Below are positions 7,840 to 15,778 of a DNA stretch of 18,381 nucleotides, piece by piece. Position 1 is the stretch's first letter, and each line of letters begins with the position of its first letter. The notes under the pieces were generated by a model. That model had not been told where the DNA came from, ran no database searches, and saw nothing but the letters and a program-made list of their open reading frames with translations. Made by a program: the position numbers and the translations under genes. The stretch covers positions 1 through 18,381 of the forward strand of contig CAXQGL010000066.1 in the NCBI GenBank assembly GCA_964223495.1. Reading direction: 5' to 3'. This DNA is from UBA8752 sp964223495. Lineage in GTDB: Bacteria > Bacteroidota > Bacteroidia > Flavobacteriales_D > Sanyastnellaceae.

Positions 7840-10800
7840 TCAGAATACAACGATGCGCTTGCGCACCAGTTGACCCGGCTGTGTCACGATGAACATGTGC
7901 ACCCCTGAAGGCAGTCCATCGAGGGGAATCCTTCCCTGCAGTGCCGTGCCTTCGATTGCCACGCCGGAACCCGAGCGCATCCTCCTTCCTGCGGCATCCT
8001 CCAATCGCCAATCGAATTTGCCCTGCCAGCCGTCCAATTCGAATTGCACGGCACCTGATGCCGGGTTCGGAAATACCCGAACCGTTCCTTCTGCATGGGG
8101 TTCGGGATGGATGCTGTTGACGAGGTTGGTCTCGAAGTGGAAATTGTGGATGATGGACTTGCCAAAGTCCGCCTCGAAGGTGATCCAATTGCCCCCCACC
8201 TTGCGCAGCCTGACGAAACCGCCCCCGTCGTTGTTCGCCCAGAAGCTGATGCCATCGTCGTCGTAGTCCTGGAATTCGAACGTGTAGCAGCCCTGGTTGA
8301 GGTATACCGTATCCCGATACTGTGTATTGGCCTCGGGATAGGTGCGGTCCAGGTAGACTGTCCCGTCCTGGTGGGTCAGTTTCGCGCTGTTCTCCCATGG
8401 CGCCGTGTTGGTCCGCACGAAAATGATGAGCCGGTTGTCGTCCTCATCTCCGGGATCCTCCATGTATGTATAGGTGGGCGGACGGCGGAACGTGCTCCGG
8501 ACCTCATCGTTCCAGGCCACTTCATCGGTGCCGCCATTCGGTGCTGAAACGCGGGCGATGAAAGTCAGGTCCTCCTCCTCGTCACCGTCCCAGAGGTTCG
8601 CATCGAGCGCCACAAGGTCGACCACTTCCTCTTCGAGAAAGCCGAGCTCACCGGTCCATGTGTACGACTGCAGATTGTCTTCGAGGCCGAAGGTGATGGT
8701 GCAGGAGGTCAATGGGGTACTGCCGCTGTTGCGCAACAGCACCTGGGGCCTGTCGCAGATGGGGTTCGTGCGCGAGGAGAGCTTCGATCCATTCGGCGCG
8801 ATGACTTCCACGATTTCGGCATCGAGTGCATGAAGCGCCGGTCCATAAGCCACGATCTGCCCCTCGAAACGGTAGTTGCCGTCCGGGTCGTAGTCGATGT
8901 CATAGTCCACCGTGAAGGGCACCCCTCCATCCAGAAGTGGCGTCAATTCCATGTCCCGTGTCTCCGTCGGGGCGCCGGGACACCAACCTGCCCGATCGTA
9001 AATCCACGTACCGCCCTGTGGAAAGAGCGCATTGTCCGCGCACTCCTGCATGATTTCCCACGACCACTGTTCCTCACCATTGACCTTGACGCGATGGGTA
9101 TTGTAGCAGAACTCGGCGCAGTTGTTTCCGCTGCCGAACCCGTGTCCGGAAGCCCGGGTCTTCAACCTCCACATCTCCTCACCCGGTCCCGGTGTGTAGA
9201 GATGGTCCACGATGTTGGCGTCGAAGTTGGCCAGGCCGTATTGGCCTTTCCAGAAAGCCTCCATCCCGAGTACTTCCCTGGCGGGCGCGCCCTCGATGAA
9301 ATGGAACTTCAGATCGAGCAGTTCCTGCCAGTTCCCGGCCTGCAGTTCCACGCTGTCGCGGAGCAGGTGCATGTAATCGGTCACATCGTACTTCCAAGTC
9401 CAGCCATCCTCATCCAGGTCGAGGCCGATGCCATAGGGCGTGATGAAACGGTACAGCTCATAACGGTCAATGACCTCGAACGGAACGCCGAAGTAATCCA
9501 GGGTATCGCTGATGATCTCGGAAACCACACCGGGAATCGGATGGTAGATGGTGTCCCAGAAAATCGGCACCTCAATCGTTTCGCCCGGAGCGAAATGGTA
9601 GCTGATGTCCGTCATGGCGACCCCATTGCCCTGCACCTCCCACGTGGAGAGGCTGAGGGGAGCCACCGGCTGCAGATCGAGGATGGTTCCGTCCGCGACC
9701 AGCTCGAAATATTCGCCGCGTCCAAAGCCAACCCAAGGCCTGAGTGGTTGGTCCAGTCCCTTGGCCTGTTCCCTCGCCGGGGTGGGACGGCGCAAGGTGC
9801 TGCCGTGGTGGATGCCGGGGCTTCCGTCCGGATGGAAATTCAGCTCGGGGGTGGCGTTGGGCCCATCGAACCGGTAATCCACGAGCAGGTCATCCCAATC
9901 GGGGTGGAAAGCGGTCGGCTGGCGGTTCATCCATGATGCGATGGTGGCCCCGTCCAAAGCCTTGCCCCAAATGCGGAAGTCATCGACCCGGCCGTTGTAC
10001 CGGAGGTTGCCGTTGCCTGAAGCCCCGAGATTCATCTTGACGATGCCTTCGATGGGGTTGTCCTTGTTGTTGCCGCTGTGGAAAAGCTCCCCATTGAGGT
10101 ACATCTCCATGACACCGGTGGATGCATTCTTCACAAAGGCCCAGTGGTTCCAGCGCCCCTCGTAATCCGCAGGCTGGGCCTGCGCATCGATCCGGTCATA
10201 ACCGCCGTCCTGGCCGCAGTCCCAATACACGCGGCCGTTGCCCCACGGCAGGTGCACATTGACCACCCGCTGACCGGCCGCATTGATGCCCTCGAAGAGC
10301 GTGCCGTTCTGCGGCTGGCTCTCCGGGTTGCCGAACACCCAGCATTCGATCGTGATCTGGTCGGACAGCCCCTGCAGGTCGTCCACATCGATTTCGATGC
10401 GGTCCGGCGCCGTGAATTCCACTTCTCCGTCCGAAGCGCCCGACACCCAGGCCTTGCCCGCACCGTCGGTGGCGAGCACGTGGCCGTCCTGCACCCCATC
10501 GGTCTCGACGGTCACGTCCTCCAATGCGAACTCCAGGACCAGGCTGCTCTCACCGTCCCAATCGATGGGCGGAGAGAGGCGCAGGGAGAGGCTGTCCCCG
10601 AACTGCCAGGAGGACAATCCATACTGGTATGCGGTGTTGTTCAGGTCGAGGAAACCGGTCAACGCCGTATCCGACGTCAGGCCCCATTTGAGGTCCATCC
10701 GCCTCACCTGGGGTGCCCCTGCGAACATGGGGATGTACAGCCGATCGATGGAGCCGGCCCCCAAGGGAGCGAGCTCATCCGCAGTCCACATGTACTGGGC

Positions 10801-11325
10801 CCGTTTGGATGCCGCCTCGGCAAAGAGGGGCTCGCTGAAGACGACTTCACCGGGCTGTACGGTGGCTTCGGTCAGGACCTCATCCACGAGGTACTGGGCG
10901 GCGGGGATGTAGATCGAGTCCTGCACGCCATCGACGTAGGGTACGACGTTGGCCGTATCGAATGGGGCGTCTGCCAGCAATTGCAAGGGGTGCTGCAGTG
11001 CGGCACTGTCCAGCATACCGGTGTGGTCGAAGAGGTAGGTATAGCTCAGGTAGTCCCACTCGCCGCAGGGATAGCCGAGGTTGCCGGCCGTGCCGTCCTC
11101 GAAGCACTTGAGGGTGTACTCCATGATGACCTTGCCGTATTGGACCCCGTTGTCCGAAGCGGGGAATTCGAACCAGCGACGCCCGGGGCTGTCGTATGCC
11201 GTTGCGGGATTGTTCTGGGCTTCGAAGGTGTACGTCTGCACGGTCGTCGTATCGGCCAGCGTGACGAGGGTGAAAAACGCGAGGGAGAAAAGGGTAGCGG
11301 TCGCTCGAAGGACAGGCTGAATCAT
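7840..11325 (-). CDS. Secreted PNGase-F-like protein with inserted LamG domain and type IX sorting domain
   Basis: The 1161-residue protein has a signal peptide (about 1-25) and a C-terminal type IX sorting domain beginning near VFPNPASG (about 1084 to the end). It should therefore be exported to the cell surface or medium. Its core resembles peptide-N-glycosidase F, which removes N-glycans from asparagine. CGEWD (87-91) matches the region of catalytic Asp60, FIEG (676-679) matches Glu118, and CAEFC (736-740) matches Glu206. YRFITPYGIGLDL and DRAGWCPG are further PNGase F phrases. Between the first and second motif lies an insertion of roughly 500 residues. It contains a LamG-like jelly roll (about 303-468) with HWAFVKN, MYLNGEL and VDDFRIWG. 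A module with QDYDDDG (1019-1025) precedes the sorting domain. The ATG at 11323-11325 was chosen over a TTG two codons earlier. Loss of glycosidase activity despite conserved residues is possible. Confidence 0.85.
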   Translation of the reverse strand: MIQPVLRATATLFSLAFFTLVTLADTTTVQTYTFEAQNNPATAYDSPGRRWFEFPASDNGVQYGKVIMEYTLKCFEDGTAGNLGYPCGEWDYLSYTYLFDHTGMLDSAALQHPLQLLADAPFDTANVVPYVDGVQDSIYIPAAQYLVDEVLTEATVQPGEVVFSEPLFAEAASKRAQYMWTADELAPLGAGSIDRLYIPMFAGAPQVRRMDLKWGLTSDTALTGFLDLNNTAYQYGLSSWQFGDSLSLRLSPPIDWDGESSLVLEFALEDVTVETDGVQDGHVLATDGAGKAWVSGASDGEVEFTAPDRIEIDVDDLQGLSDQITIECWVFGNPESQPQNGTLFEGINAAGQRVVNVHLPWGNGRVYWDCGQDGGYDRIDAQAQPADYEGRWNHWAFVKNASTGVMEMYLNGELFHSGNNKDNPIEGIVKMNLGASGNGNLRYNGRVDDFRIWGKALDGATIASWMNRQPTAFHPDWDDLLVDYRFDGPNATPELNFHPDGSPGIHHGSTLRRPTPAREQAKGLDQPLRPWVGFGRGEYFELVADGTILDLQPVAPLSLSTWEVQGNGVAMTDISYHFAPGETIEVPIFWDTIYHPIPGVVSEIISDTLDYFGVPFEVIDRYELYRFITPYGIGLDLDEDGWTWKYDVTDYMHLLRDSVELQAGNWQELLDLKFHFIEGAPAREVLGMEAFWKGQYGLANFDANIVDHLYTPGPGEEMWRLKTRASGHGFGSGNNCAEFCYNTHRVKVNGEEQWSWEIMQECADNALFPQGGTWIYDRAGWCPGAPTETRDMELTPLLDGGVPFTVDYDIDYDPDGNYRFEGQIVAYGPALHALDAEIVEVIAPNGSKLSSRTNPICDRPQVLLRNSGSTPLTSCTITFGLEDNLQSYTWTGELGFLEEEVVDLVALDANLWDGDEEEDLTFIARVSAPNGGTDEVAWNDEVRSTFRRPPTYTYMEDPGDEDDNRLIIFVRTNTAPWENSAKLTHQDGTVYLDRTYPEANTQYRDTVYLNQGCYTFEFQDYDDDGISFWANNDGGGFVRLRKVGGNWITFEADFGKSIIHNFHFETNLVNSIHPEPHAEGTVRVFPNPASGAVQFELDGWQGKFDWRLEDAAGRRMRSGSGVAIEGTALQGRIPLDGLPSGVHMFIVTQPGQLVRKRIVVF

Positions 11326-11380
11326 GGGCAAAAGTTAAGCCTGCATGAAATCTTGCAACCGTCTCGATACGTGGGTGGTG

Positions 11381-11394
11381 GCATACCGGTATGC
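11381..11394. promoter_or_regulatory. Perfect 14-bp palindrome, candidate operator
   Basis: GCATACCGGTATGC is a perfect palindrome in the 101-base gap between the divergent PNGase-F-like and ATP-grasp genes. It ends two bases before the -7 box at 11397, so a dimer bound there would cover the spacer of the ligase promoter. No regulator gene is adjacent, and no second copy was noticed elsewhere in the window. Confidence 0.45.
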
Positions 11395-11396
11395 GC

Positions 11397-11404
11397 TATT
11401 TTTG
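11397..11404 (+). promoter_or_regulatory. Bacteroidota-type -7 box of the ATP-grasp operon
   Basis: TATTTTTG exactly matches TAnnTTTG and sits 22 bases before the ATG at 11427, almost the same spacing as the glnN box. It lies downstream of the alternative in-frame ATG at 11391, which argues that the later ATG is the real start. No convincing -33 TTG was found. Confidence 0.5.
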
Positions 11405-11426
11405 CGCGCCTTTTTTACCGATTGCC

Positions 11427-12455
11427 ATGAACATCCTGTTCATCATGTACCCTTGGGAGCGGGTCGACCCCACCTCGGACAGCACGCTGCGCCTCATCCA
11501 CGAATGCGTCCATCGAGGACATCAAGTGGCCCTGACCACGGGAGCCAACCTCACGATCCGGGACTCGGTGACCATGTCATTCTGCAGGCTCATCGAGAAG
11601 CGTCTCAAAGTGAGCCCCTCGGCCAAGACCTGGTACAAGCAAGTCTCCTTCAAGGAGCAGATGCTTCCATTGGCTGGATTCGACGCCATCTTCATGCGGT
11701 CCGATCCTCCACTCGACAGCATCGTGCTCAACTTCCTGGATTCGGTGAAGAACCACGTCTTCGTGGTCAATGACGTTCAGGGACTGCGCGAGGCGAACAA
11801 CAAGCTGTATACGGCGGCCTTCTACGACCCTTCCAACCAGATCATCCCCAAGACGTACGTCTCCAAGAACAAGGAGTACCTGAAGCGGGTCATCGCCGAC
11901 AGTTCGGCCAAGAAGATGATCATGAAGCCGCTCAACGGTTTCGGTGGAAGTGGCGTCATCGTCATCGAACCTGATGCCCACCAGAATGTGAGCTCTCTGC
12001 TGGACTTCTACATAGACGGACGGGGCGAGTCCAACTATGTCATCCTCCAGGACTATGTGGAGGGGGCCGAGAAGGGCGACGTCCGGGTCATGATGCTGCA
12101 AGGCGAACCCATCGGCGCGATGCGCCGGGTGCCCAGCAACAACGACCCACGATCCAACGTCCATGCAGGCGGTCGCGTGGAGAAGCACAAACTCACCCGA
12201 GAAGAGCGCCGCGTGTGCAAGATGATCGGCCCCAAGCTGGTGGCCGACGGTTTGTACTTCGTTGGACTCGACATCATCGGTGGCAAGCTCATCGAAGTCA
12301 ATGTGCTCTCACCTGGCGGCATCGTCAACATCAACCGGCTGAACAAGGTGCGGCTGCAGAAGCGCATCATCGATTGGCTCGAGGATACGGTGGCTTTCCG
12401 GGAAATGGACTCCCAGCGGAGACTTGAATACCGGAACACGGTCGAGAACGCCTGA
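11427..12455 (+). CDS. Glutathione-synthetase-like ATP-grasp ligase (GshB family)
   Basis: The 342-residue protein follows the GshB plan. An N-terminal pre-ATP-grasp domain contains MRSDPPLD (90-97) and NDVQGLREANNKLYTA (115-130). An ATP-grasp fold follows, with MKPLNGFGGSGV (166-177), GDVRVMMLQGEPIGAMRR (217-234), NVHAGGR (244-250) and the metal-binding end VGLDIIGGKLIEVNVLSPGG (279-298). Such enzymes join an amine to an acyl-phosphate, classically glycine to gamma-glutamylcysteine. No gamma-glutamylcysteine ligase gene is present here, and the next gene is a deformylase-peptidase fusion. The real substrate may therefore be another carboxylate/amine pair. The ATG at 11427 was preferred over 11391 because a -7 box lies between them. 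It heads a two-gene plus-strand operon divergent from the PNGase-F-like gene. True glutathione synthetase remains possible. Confidence 0.9.
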   Translation: MNILFIMYPWERVDPTSDSTLRLIHECVHRGHQVALTTGANLTIRDSVTMSFCRLIEKRLKVSPSAKTWYKQVSFKEQMLPLAGFDAIFMRSDPPLDSIVLNFLDSVKNHVFVVNDVQGLREANNKLYTAAFYDPSNQIIPKTYVSKNKEYLKRVIADSSAKKMIMKPLNGFGGSGVIVIEPDAHQNVSSLLDFYIDGRGESNYVILQDYVEGAEKGDVRVMMLQGEPIGAMRRVPSNNDPRSNVHAGGRVEKHKLTREERRVCKMIGPKLVADGLYFVGLDIIGGKLIEVNVLSPGGIVNINRLNKVRLQKRIIDWLEDTVAFREMDSQRRLEYRNTVENA

Positions 12456-12465
12456 TCCAGCCAAC

Positions 12466-14466
12466 GTGCTCGAACTGACGACTGACGAAATCGTCCGCCG
12501 CATCTCGGCCGGCAGGACCTTCCAGGCGGAGGCCACGGATGCCGGTTTCTTCGTCCGTATTGCCGAATGGCAACCGGTCGTGGGCACTGCCATCCACGAT
12601 GGCCACCGTCTCCGACCCGAGCTGCAGGTCAAATGCCGGCTTTCGGAATTGGAACGTTGGCAGGAGGAAGACCCGTGCACGGCCGCGATGATCGAAGCCC
12701 TGCCGATCACCCTCATCGGCCTCGATACCCGCTATGAATACGACCTCAACCGGCCACCGGCCGAGGCGGTCTACGATGTGGCGTGGGGACGGAAAGTGTG
12801 GCGCAAACCGCTCACCAAGACCGACCGCCTGCTCAGTCTGCAAAAGCACGCGAAATACTACCAGGTGCTGGACGCGCTCCTCCGACAGCTCGTGTCCCGC
12901 TTCGAAGGTGCCGTGGTATACGACCTGCACAGCTACAATCGGCTGAGATGGGAACGCGAGGTCCCCACCTTCAATCTGGGCTGGGACCTGGTGGACGAGG
13001 AGCGCTACGGTGACGTGTGCCTCAGCCTGGTCGACGCCCTCGACCGGGTGGAATGGCCATCCGAGGTTCCGGGCACGGTGGCTTCCAATGATGTGTTCAA
13101 GGGCCATGGCTACCAATGCCGATGGGTCAGCGAGCGTCACCCCCAGGTGGTGGATCTGGCATTGGAGGTGGCCAAGGTGTACTGCAACGAGGAGGATGGC
13201 ACCCTGTTCCCCGCCGTGATCGAGGGCATAGCAGGGGGCTTGAAAGAGGCATTGAGCCAGCATGCCTCGGCCTTTTGCGAGCGGTTCACCTCGATTCCGG
13301 ATGGTGCATCCAGCCGCATCCTCTCCAAGGGCGCCGAACCCGATCTGCAGAAGGTGGACCAAGCCATCCACCAATGCGTGAAGGGATTCGAGTTGCTCGA
13401 GTATGTCAATCCGATCAACCTTGCGGCGGAGCGGAGGGCCTTCTTCGGTTCGCGGTTCCGCAAGGCCCCGGATTTCCGTTACCGCCCGATGGCGTTCGAT
13501 ACGCGGGAGTTGAAACGCAGACTGCACCGCATTCCCATTGAGAAGATATCGGATCCCGACATCCGTTCGCTTTATGAAGCCTCGGTCACGGGCTATGTGG
13601 ACAAGGTGGACCTACTCTCCGACCTCGGGTCTTCCCGATTCATGTATGGCAGCCTCCGCTACTTCGGAGCGCCGACCGAGAAGGACGTCCGCAACGCACT
13701 CTACCTCATGCAGCTGCCCCCCGTGGAAAAGGAACCCATGGCGACCCTCTCCGCTGCGGAGGCAGCAGAGGCATTCCGGGAAGGGCTTGCGGGTTATGGC
13801 TTCAATGCCAAGGTCGTCGTCTCTCCGCGGATGGTGGCGGATGCCATGGTGCTGGGCCAACAGCGCAAAGTGATGGTGAAGAAGGGGGCTCGGTTCGCCC
13901 CCAAGGCCCTCAAGCGCGTCGTTCACCACGAAATCGGCGTGCACATGGTGACCACGGAAAACGCGGCGCTGCAGCCTCTGAAGCTGCCCACATTCGGAAC
14001 CCCCGTCAATACGATGACACAGGAGGGATTGGCCGTGCTCAGTGAGTACCTCAGCGGCACGATTTCGCTACAGCGCCTGCGAGAGCTGGGGCTTCGGGTT
14101 CTCGCCTGCGACCACATGGTGCGCGGTGCCACCTTTCCCGATACGTTCGCGATGCTCGTCGATGAGCACGGCATGGATGTCGAACAGGCGTTCTACCTCT
14201 GTGCCCGGGCCTACCGCGGTGGCGGCTTCACAAAGGACCACCTGTACCTGCGGGGCTTCCGAAAGGTCCTCCGCATGTGGCGCCGGGGAGAGGACCTTTC
14301 CGCCTTGCTCATCGGCAAATGCTCCATCGAATGGGAGGAGGTGCTCCGTGAAATGGTGGAACGCGAGCTCCTCTTGCCCCCACGGTATTTCCCGGTGGCT
14401 TTCGAGGAGCCCCTGTTGGACCGGAACGACCCGATTTACGACTACATCGTCACGGGCATCCGTTGA
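12466..14466 (+). CDS. Fusion of N-formylglutamate amidohydrolase-like domain and DUF1704/MATCAP (QEGLA) zinc-peptidase domain
   Basis: This is a 666-residue protein with two enzyme domains. The N-terminal part (about 25-275) resembles N-formylglutamate amidohydrolase. Its phrases include GTAIHDGHRLRPEL (40-53), DTRYEYDLNRPP (87-98) and VVYDLHSYN (150-158), with His and Asp suited to metal binding. The C-terminal part (about 300-660) is DUF1704, known as 'flavohemoglobin expression-modulating QEGLA motif protein' and related to the MATCAP tyrosine carboxypeptidases. It shows an HExxxH motif (H488-E489-I-G-V-H493), and QEGLA at 519-523 supplies a likely third zinc ligand, E520. The GTG at 12466-12468, 10 bases after the ligase stop, was preferred; a TTG at 12424 would overlap the ligase by 32 bases. 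Neither is an ATG. No signal peptide is present, so it is probably cytoplasmic. The substrate is unknown. Confidence 0.85.
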   Translation: MLELTTDEIVRRISAGRTFQAEATDAGFFVRIAEWQPVVGTAIHDGHRLRPELQVKCRLSELERWQEEDPCTAAMIEALPITLIGLDTRYEYDLNRPPAEAVYDVAWGRKVWRKPLTKTDRLLSLQKHAKYYQVLDALLRQLVSRFEGAVVYDLHSYNRLRWEREVPTFNLGWDLVDEERYGDVCLSLVDALDRVEWPSEVPGTVASNDVFKGHGYQCRWVSERHPQVVDLALEVAKVYCNEEDGTLFPAVIEGIAGGLKEALSQHASAFCERFTSIPDGASSRILSKGAEPDLQKVDQAIHQCVKGFELLEYVNPINLAAERRAFFGSRFRKAPDFRYRPMAFDTRELKRRLHRIPIEKISDPDIRSLYEASVTGYVDKVDLLSDLGSSRFMYGSLRYFGAPTEKDVRNALYLMQLPPVEKEPMATLSAAEAAEAFREGLAGYGFNAKVVVSPRMVADAMVLGQQRKVMVKKGARFAPKALKRVVHHEIGVHMVTTENAALQPLKLPTFGTPVNTMTQEGLAVLSEYLSGTISLQRLRELGLRVLACDHMVRGATFPDTFAMLVDEHGMDVEQAFYLCARAYRGGGFTKDHLYLRGFRKVLRMWRRGEDLSALLIGKCSIEWEEVLREMVERELLLPPRYFPVAFEEPLLDRNDPIYDYIVTGIR

Positions 14467-14475
14467 GTCCCGGAA

Positions 14476-15675
14476 TCAGCCCCTGCGGCCCGGGTAGGCG
14501 GCCAGTCCGGCAGCAATGACCTCCACGGCACGGCGGATGGCCGATTCCTCGAGGACATAGGCGATTCGAACCTCGTCCCGACCCGCGCCAGGCGTGGCAT
14601 AGAATCCGCTCGCCGGCGCCATCATCACGGTGTCTCCATCCAGGTGGAATTCAGACAGCATCCACTCACAGAAGGCGTCACTCGAGTCAATGGGCAAGCG
14701 TGCCACGGCATAGAAGGCACCGCCGGGCAGTGGAACAGTGACCCCGGGAATCTCGCGAAGCCCCTCGATGAGGGCATCCCGGCGGCCCACATAGGCCGAC
14801 TTCACTTCCTCGAAATAGGCCCGCGGGGTCTGCAAAGCGGCTTCTCCCGCAATCTGGCCGAGTGTAGGTGGGGACAATCTGGCCATCGCGAACCGCATGC
14901 ACGCCTGGTGCACGGCCGCATTGCGCGTCACGAGTGCTCCGACCCGGGCGCCGCACATGCTGTATCGCTTGGACACCGAGTCCATCAGGACCACATGGTC
15001 ATCGAGCCCGGGCAATGACAGCACACTGGTCGGCGCTTGGTCCCCATAGCAGAATTCCCGGTAGACTTCATCCGCAAAGAGATAGAGGTCGTGTCCGAGC
15101 ACGAGGTCCCGGATCGCCTGCAATTCAGCATCCGTGTAGACATAGCCTGTGGGATTGCCCGGATTGCAAATCAGGATGGCCCGGGTCCGGTCCGTGATCT
15201 TCGCCGCGATGTCGGCCACTGGAGGCAGCGCGAAACCATCCTCTATGGACGCCGTCACCGGAACAACCTTGACACCGGCCATGGTCGCAAAACCATTGTA
15301 ATTGGCGTAGAACGGCTCCGGAATGATCACCTCGTCGCCCGGTTCCAGACAGGCTTGGAAGGCAAAGACGAGCGCCTCACTGCCTCCGGTGGTCACGATG
15401 ATCTGGTCCGGTCCGACCTCCACCCCGACCGAAGCATAATAGGCTGCCAATCCTTGCCGGTAGCTCGCAAAACCATCGCTTGGGCTGTATTCGATGACCG
15501 TACGCTCCATCTCCTTGACGGCCACGCGCGCCACTTCAGGAGTCTCGATGTCCGGCTGGCCTATGTTCAGGTGAAGCACTGTGCGGCCTGCCTCCTTGGC
15601 GGCCACTGCGAATGGGGCAAGTTTCCGGATGGGACTGTCGGGCATCTGCTGCCCCTTCGTCGAAATACGCGGCAT
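14476..15675 (-). CDS. Class I/II PLP-dependent aminotransferase (aspartate aminotransferase-like)
   Basis: The 399-residue enzyme belongs to PLP fold type I. It has the N-terminal stretch LNIGQPDIETP (36-46), the PLP phosphate contact TGGSEA (96-101), NPGNPTG (171-177) and ADEVY (201-205). The Schiff-base lysine K236 lies in SVSKRYSMCGARVG, and the likely carboxylate-binding Arg is R370 in EVRIAYVL. Related enzymes transfer amino groups between amino acids such as aspartate, alanine or aromatics and 2-oxoglutarate. The exact substrate cannot be read here. The ATG at 15673-15675 gives a normal length; an internal Met at residue 11 is an alternative. It is transcribed alone, and its stop is 9 bases from the convergent fusion gene. 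A weak -7-like sequence (TATATTAG, minus strand 15701-15708, one mismatch) lies 25 bases upstream of the start. Confidence 0.93.
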   Translation of the reverse strand: MPRISTKGQQMPDSPIRKLAPFAVAAKEAGRTVLHLNIGQPDIETPEVARVAVKEMERTVIEYSPSDGFASYRQGLAAYYASVGVEVGPDQIIVTTGGSEALVFAFQACLEPGDEVIIPEPFYANYNGFATMAGVKVVPVTASIEDGFALPPVADIAAKITDRTRAILICNPGNPTGYVYTDAELQAIRDLVLGHDLYLFADEVYREFCYGDQAPTSVLSLPGLDDHVVLMDSVSKRYSMCGARVGALVTRNAAVHQACMRFAMARLSPPTLGQIAGEAALQTPRAYFEEVKSAYVGRRDALIEGLREIPGVTVPLPGGAFYAVARLPIDSSDAFCEWMLSEFHLDGDTVMMAPASGFYATPGAGRDEVRIAYVLEESAIRRAVEVIAAGLAAYPGRRG

Positions 15676-15724
15676 GGCGGGTGTCTGGTCCTGAGGAGGA
15701 CTAATATAGCCGCCCCAATAGCAA

Positions 15725-15751
15725 GAAGCCGACCCCAGAGGGGCCGGCTTC
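15725..15751 (-). terminator. Hairpin terminator after the large HYR-domain gene
   Basis: Arms GAAGCCG-A-CCCC (15725-15736) and GGGG-C-CGGCTTC (15740-15751) pair over 11 bp with one A/C mismatch and a 3-base loop. The hairpin begins 27 bases after the stop of the minus-strand gene at 15779. On that strand the stem is followed by TTGCTATT, so the U tract is weak, as at the hairpin after glnN. It also insulates the aminotransferase gene from upstream transcription. Confidence 0.75.
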
Positions 15752-15778
15752 CATGAACATTGGCTTCGAAGTTGCGGC

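Noticed and set aside
11391..11426. Twelve-codon N-terminal extension of the ATP-grasp ligase (MRYFCAPFLPIA)
   Set aside because: The extension contains the -7 promoter box at 11397-11404 and part of the palindrome, and GshB-family proteins begin at the later Met (MNILFIMYPWE).
10078..11430. Plus-strand open frame of 450 codons opposite the PNGase-F-like gene
   Set aside because: It is antisense to a well-supported signal peptide, the PNGase F motif and a LamG domain. It has no motif of its own and runs into the promoter of the next gene.
12424..12465. TTG start for the fusion protein overlapping the ligase gene
   Set aside because: TTG is a rare start and the added 14 residues are polar with no family match. 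The GTG at 12466 gives a normal 10-base spacing. The choice is not certain.
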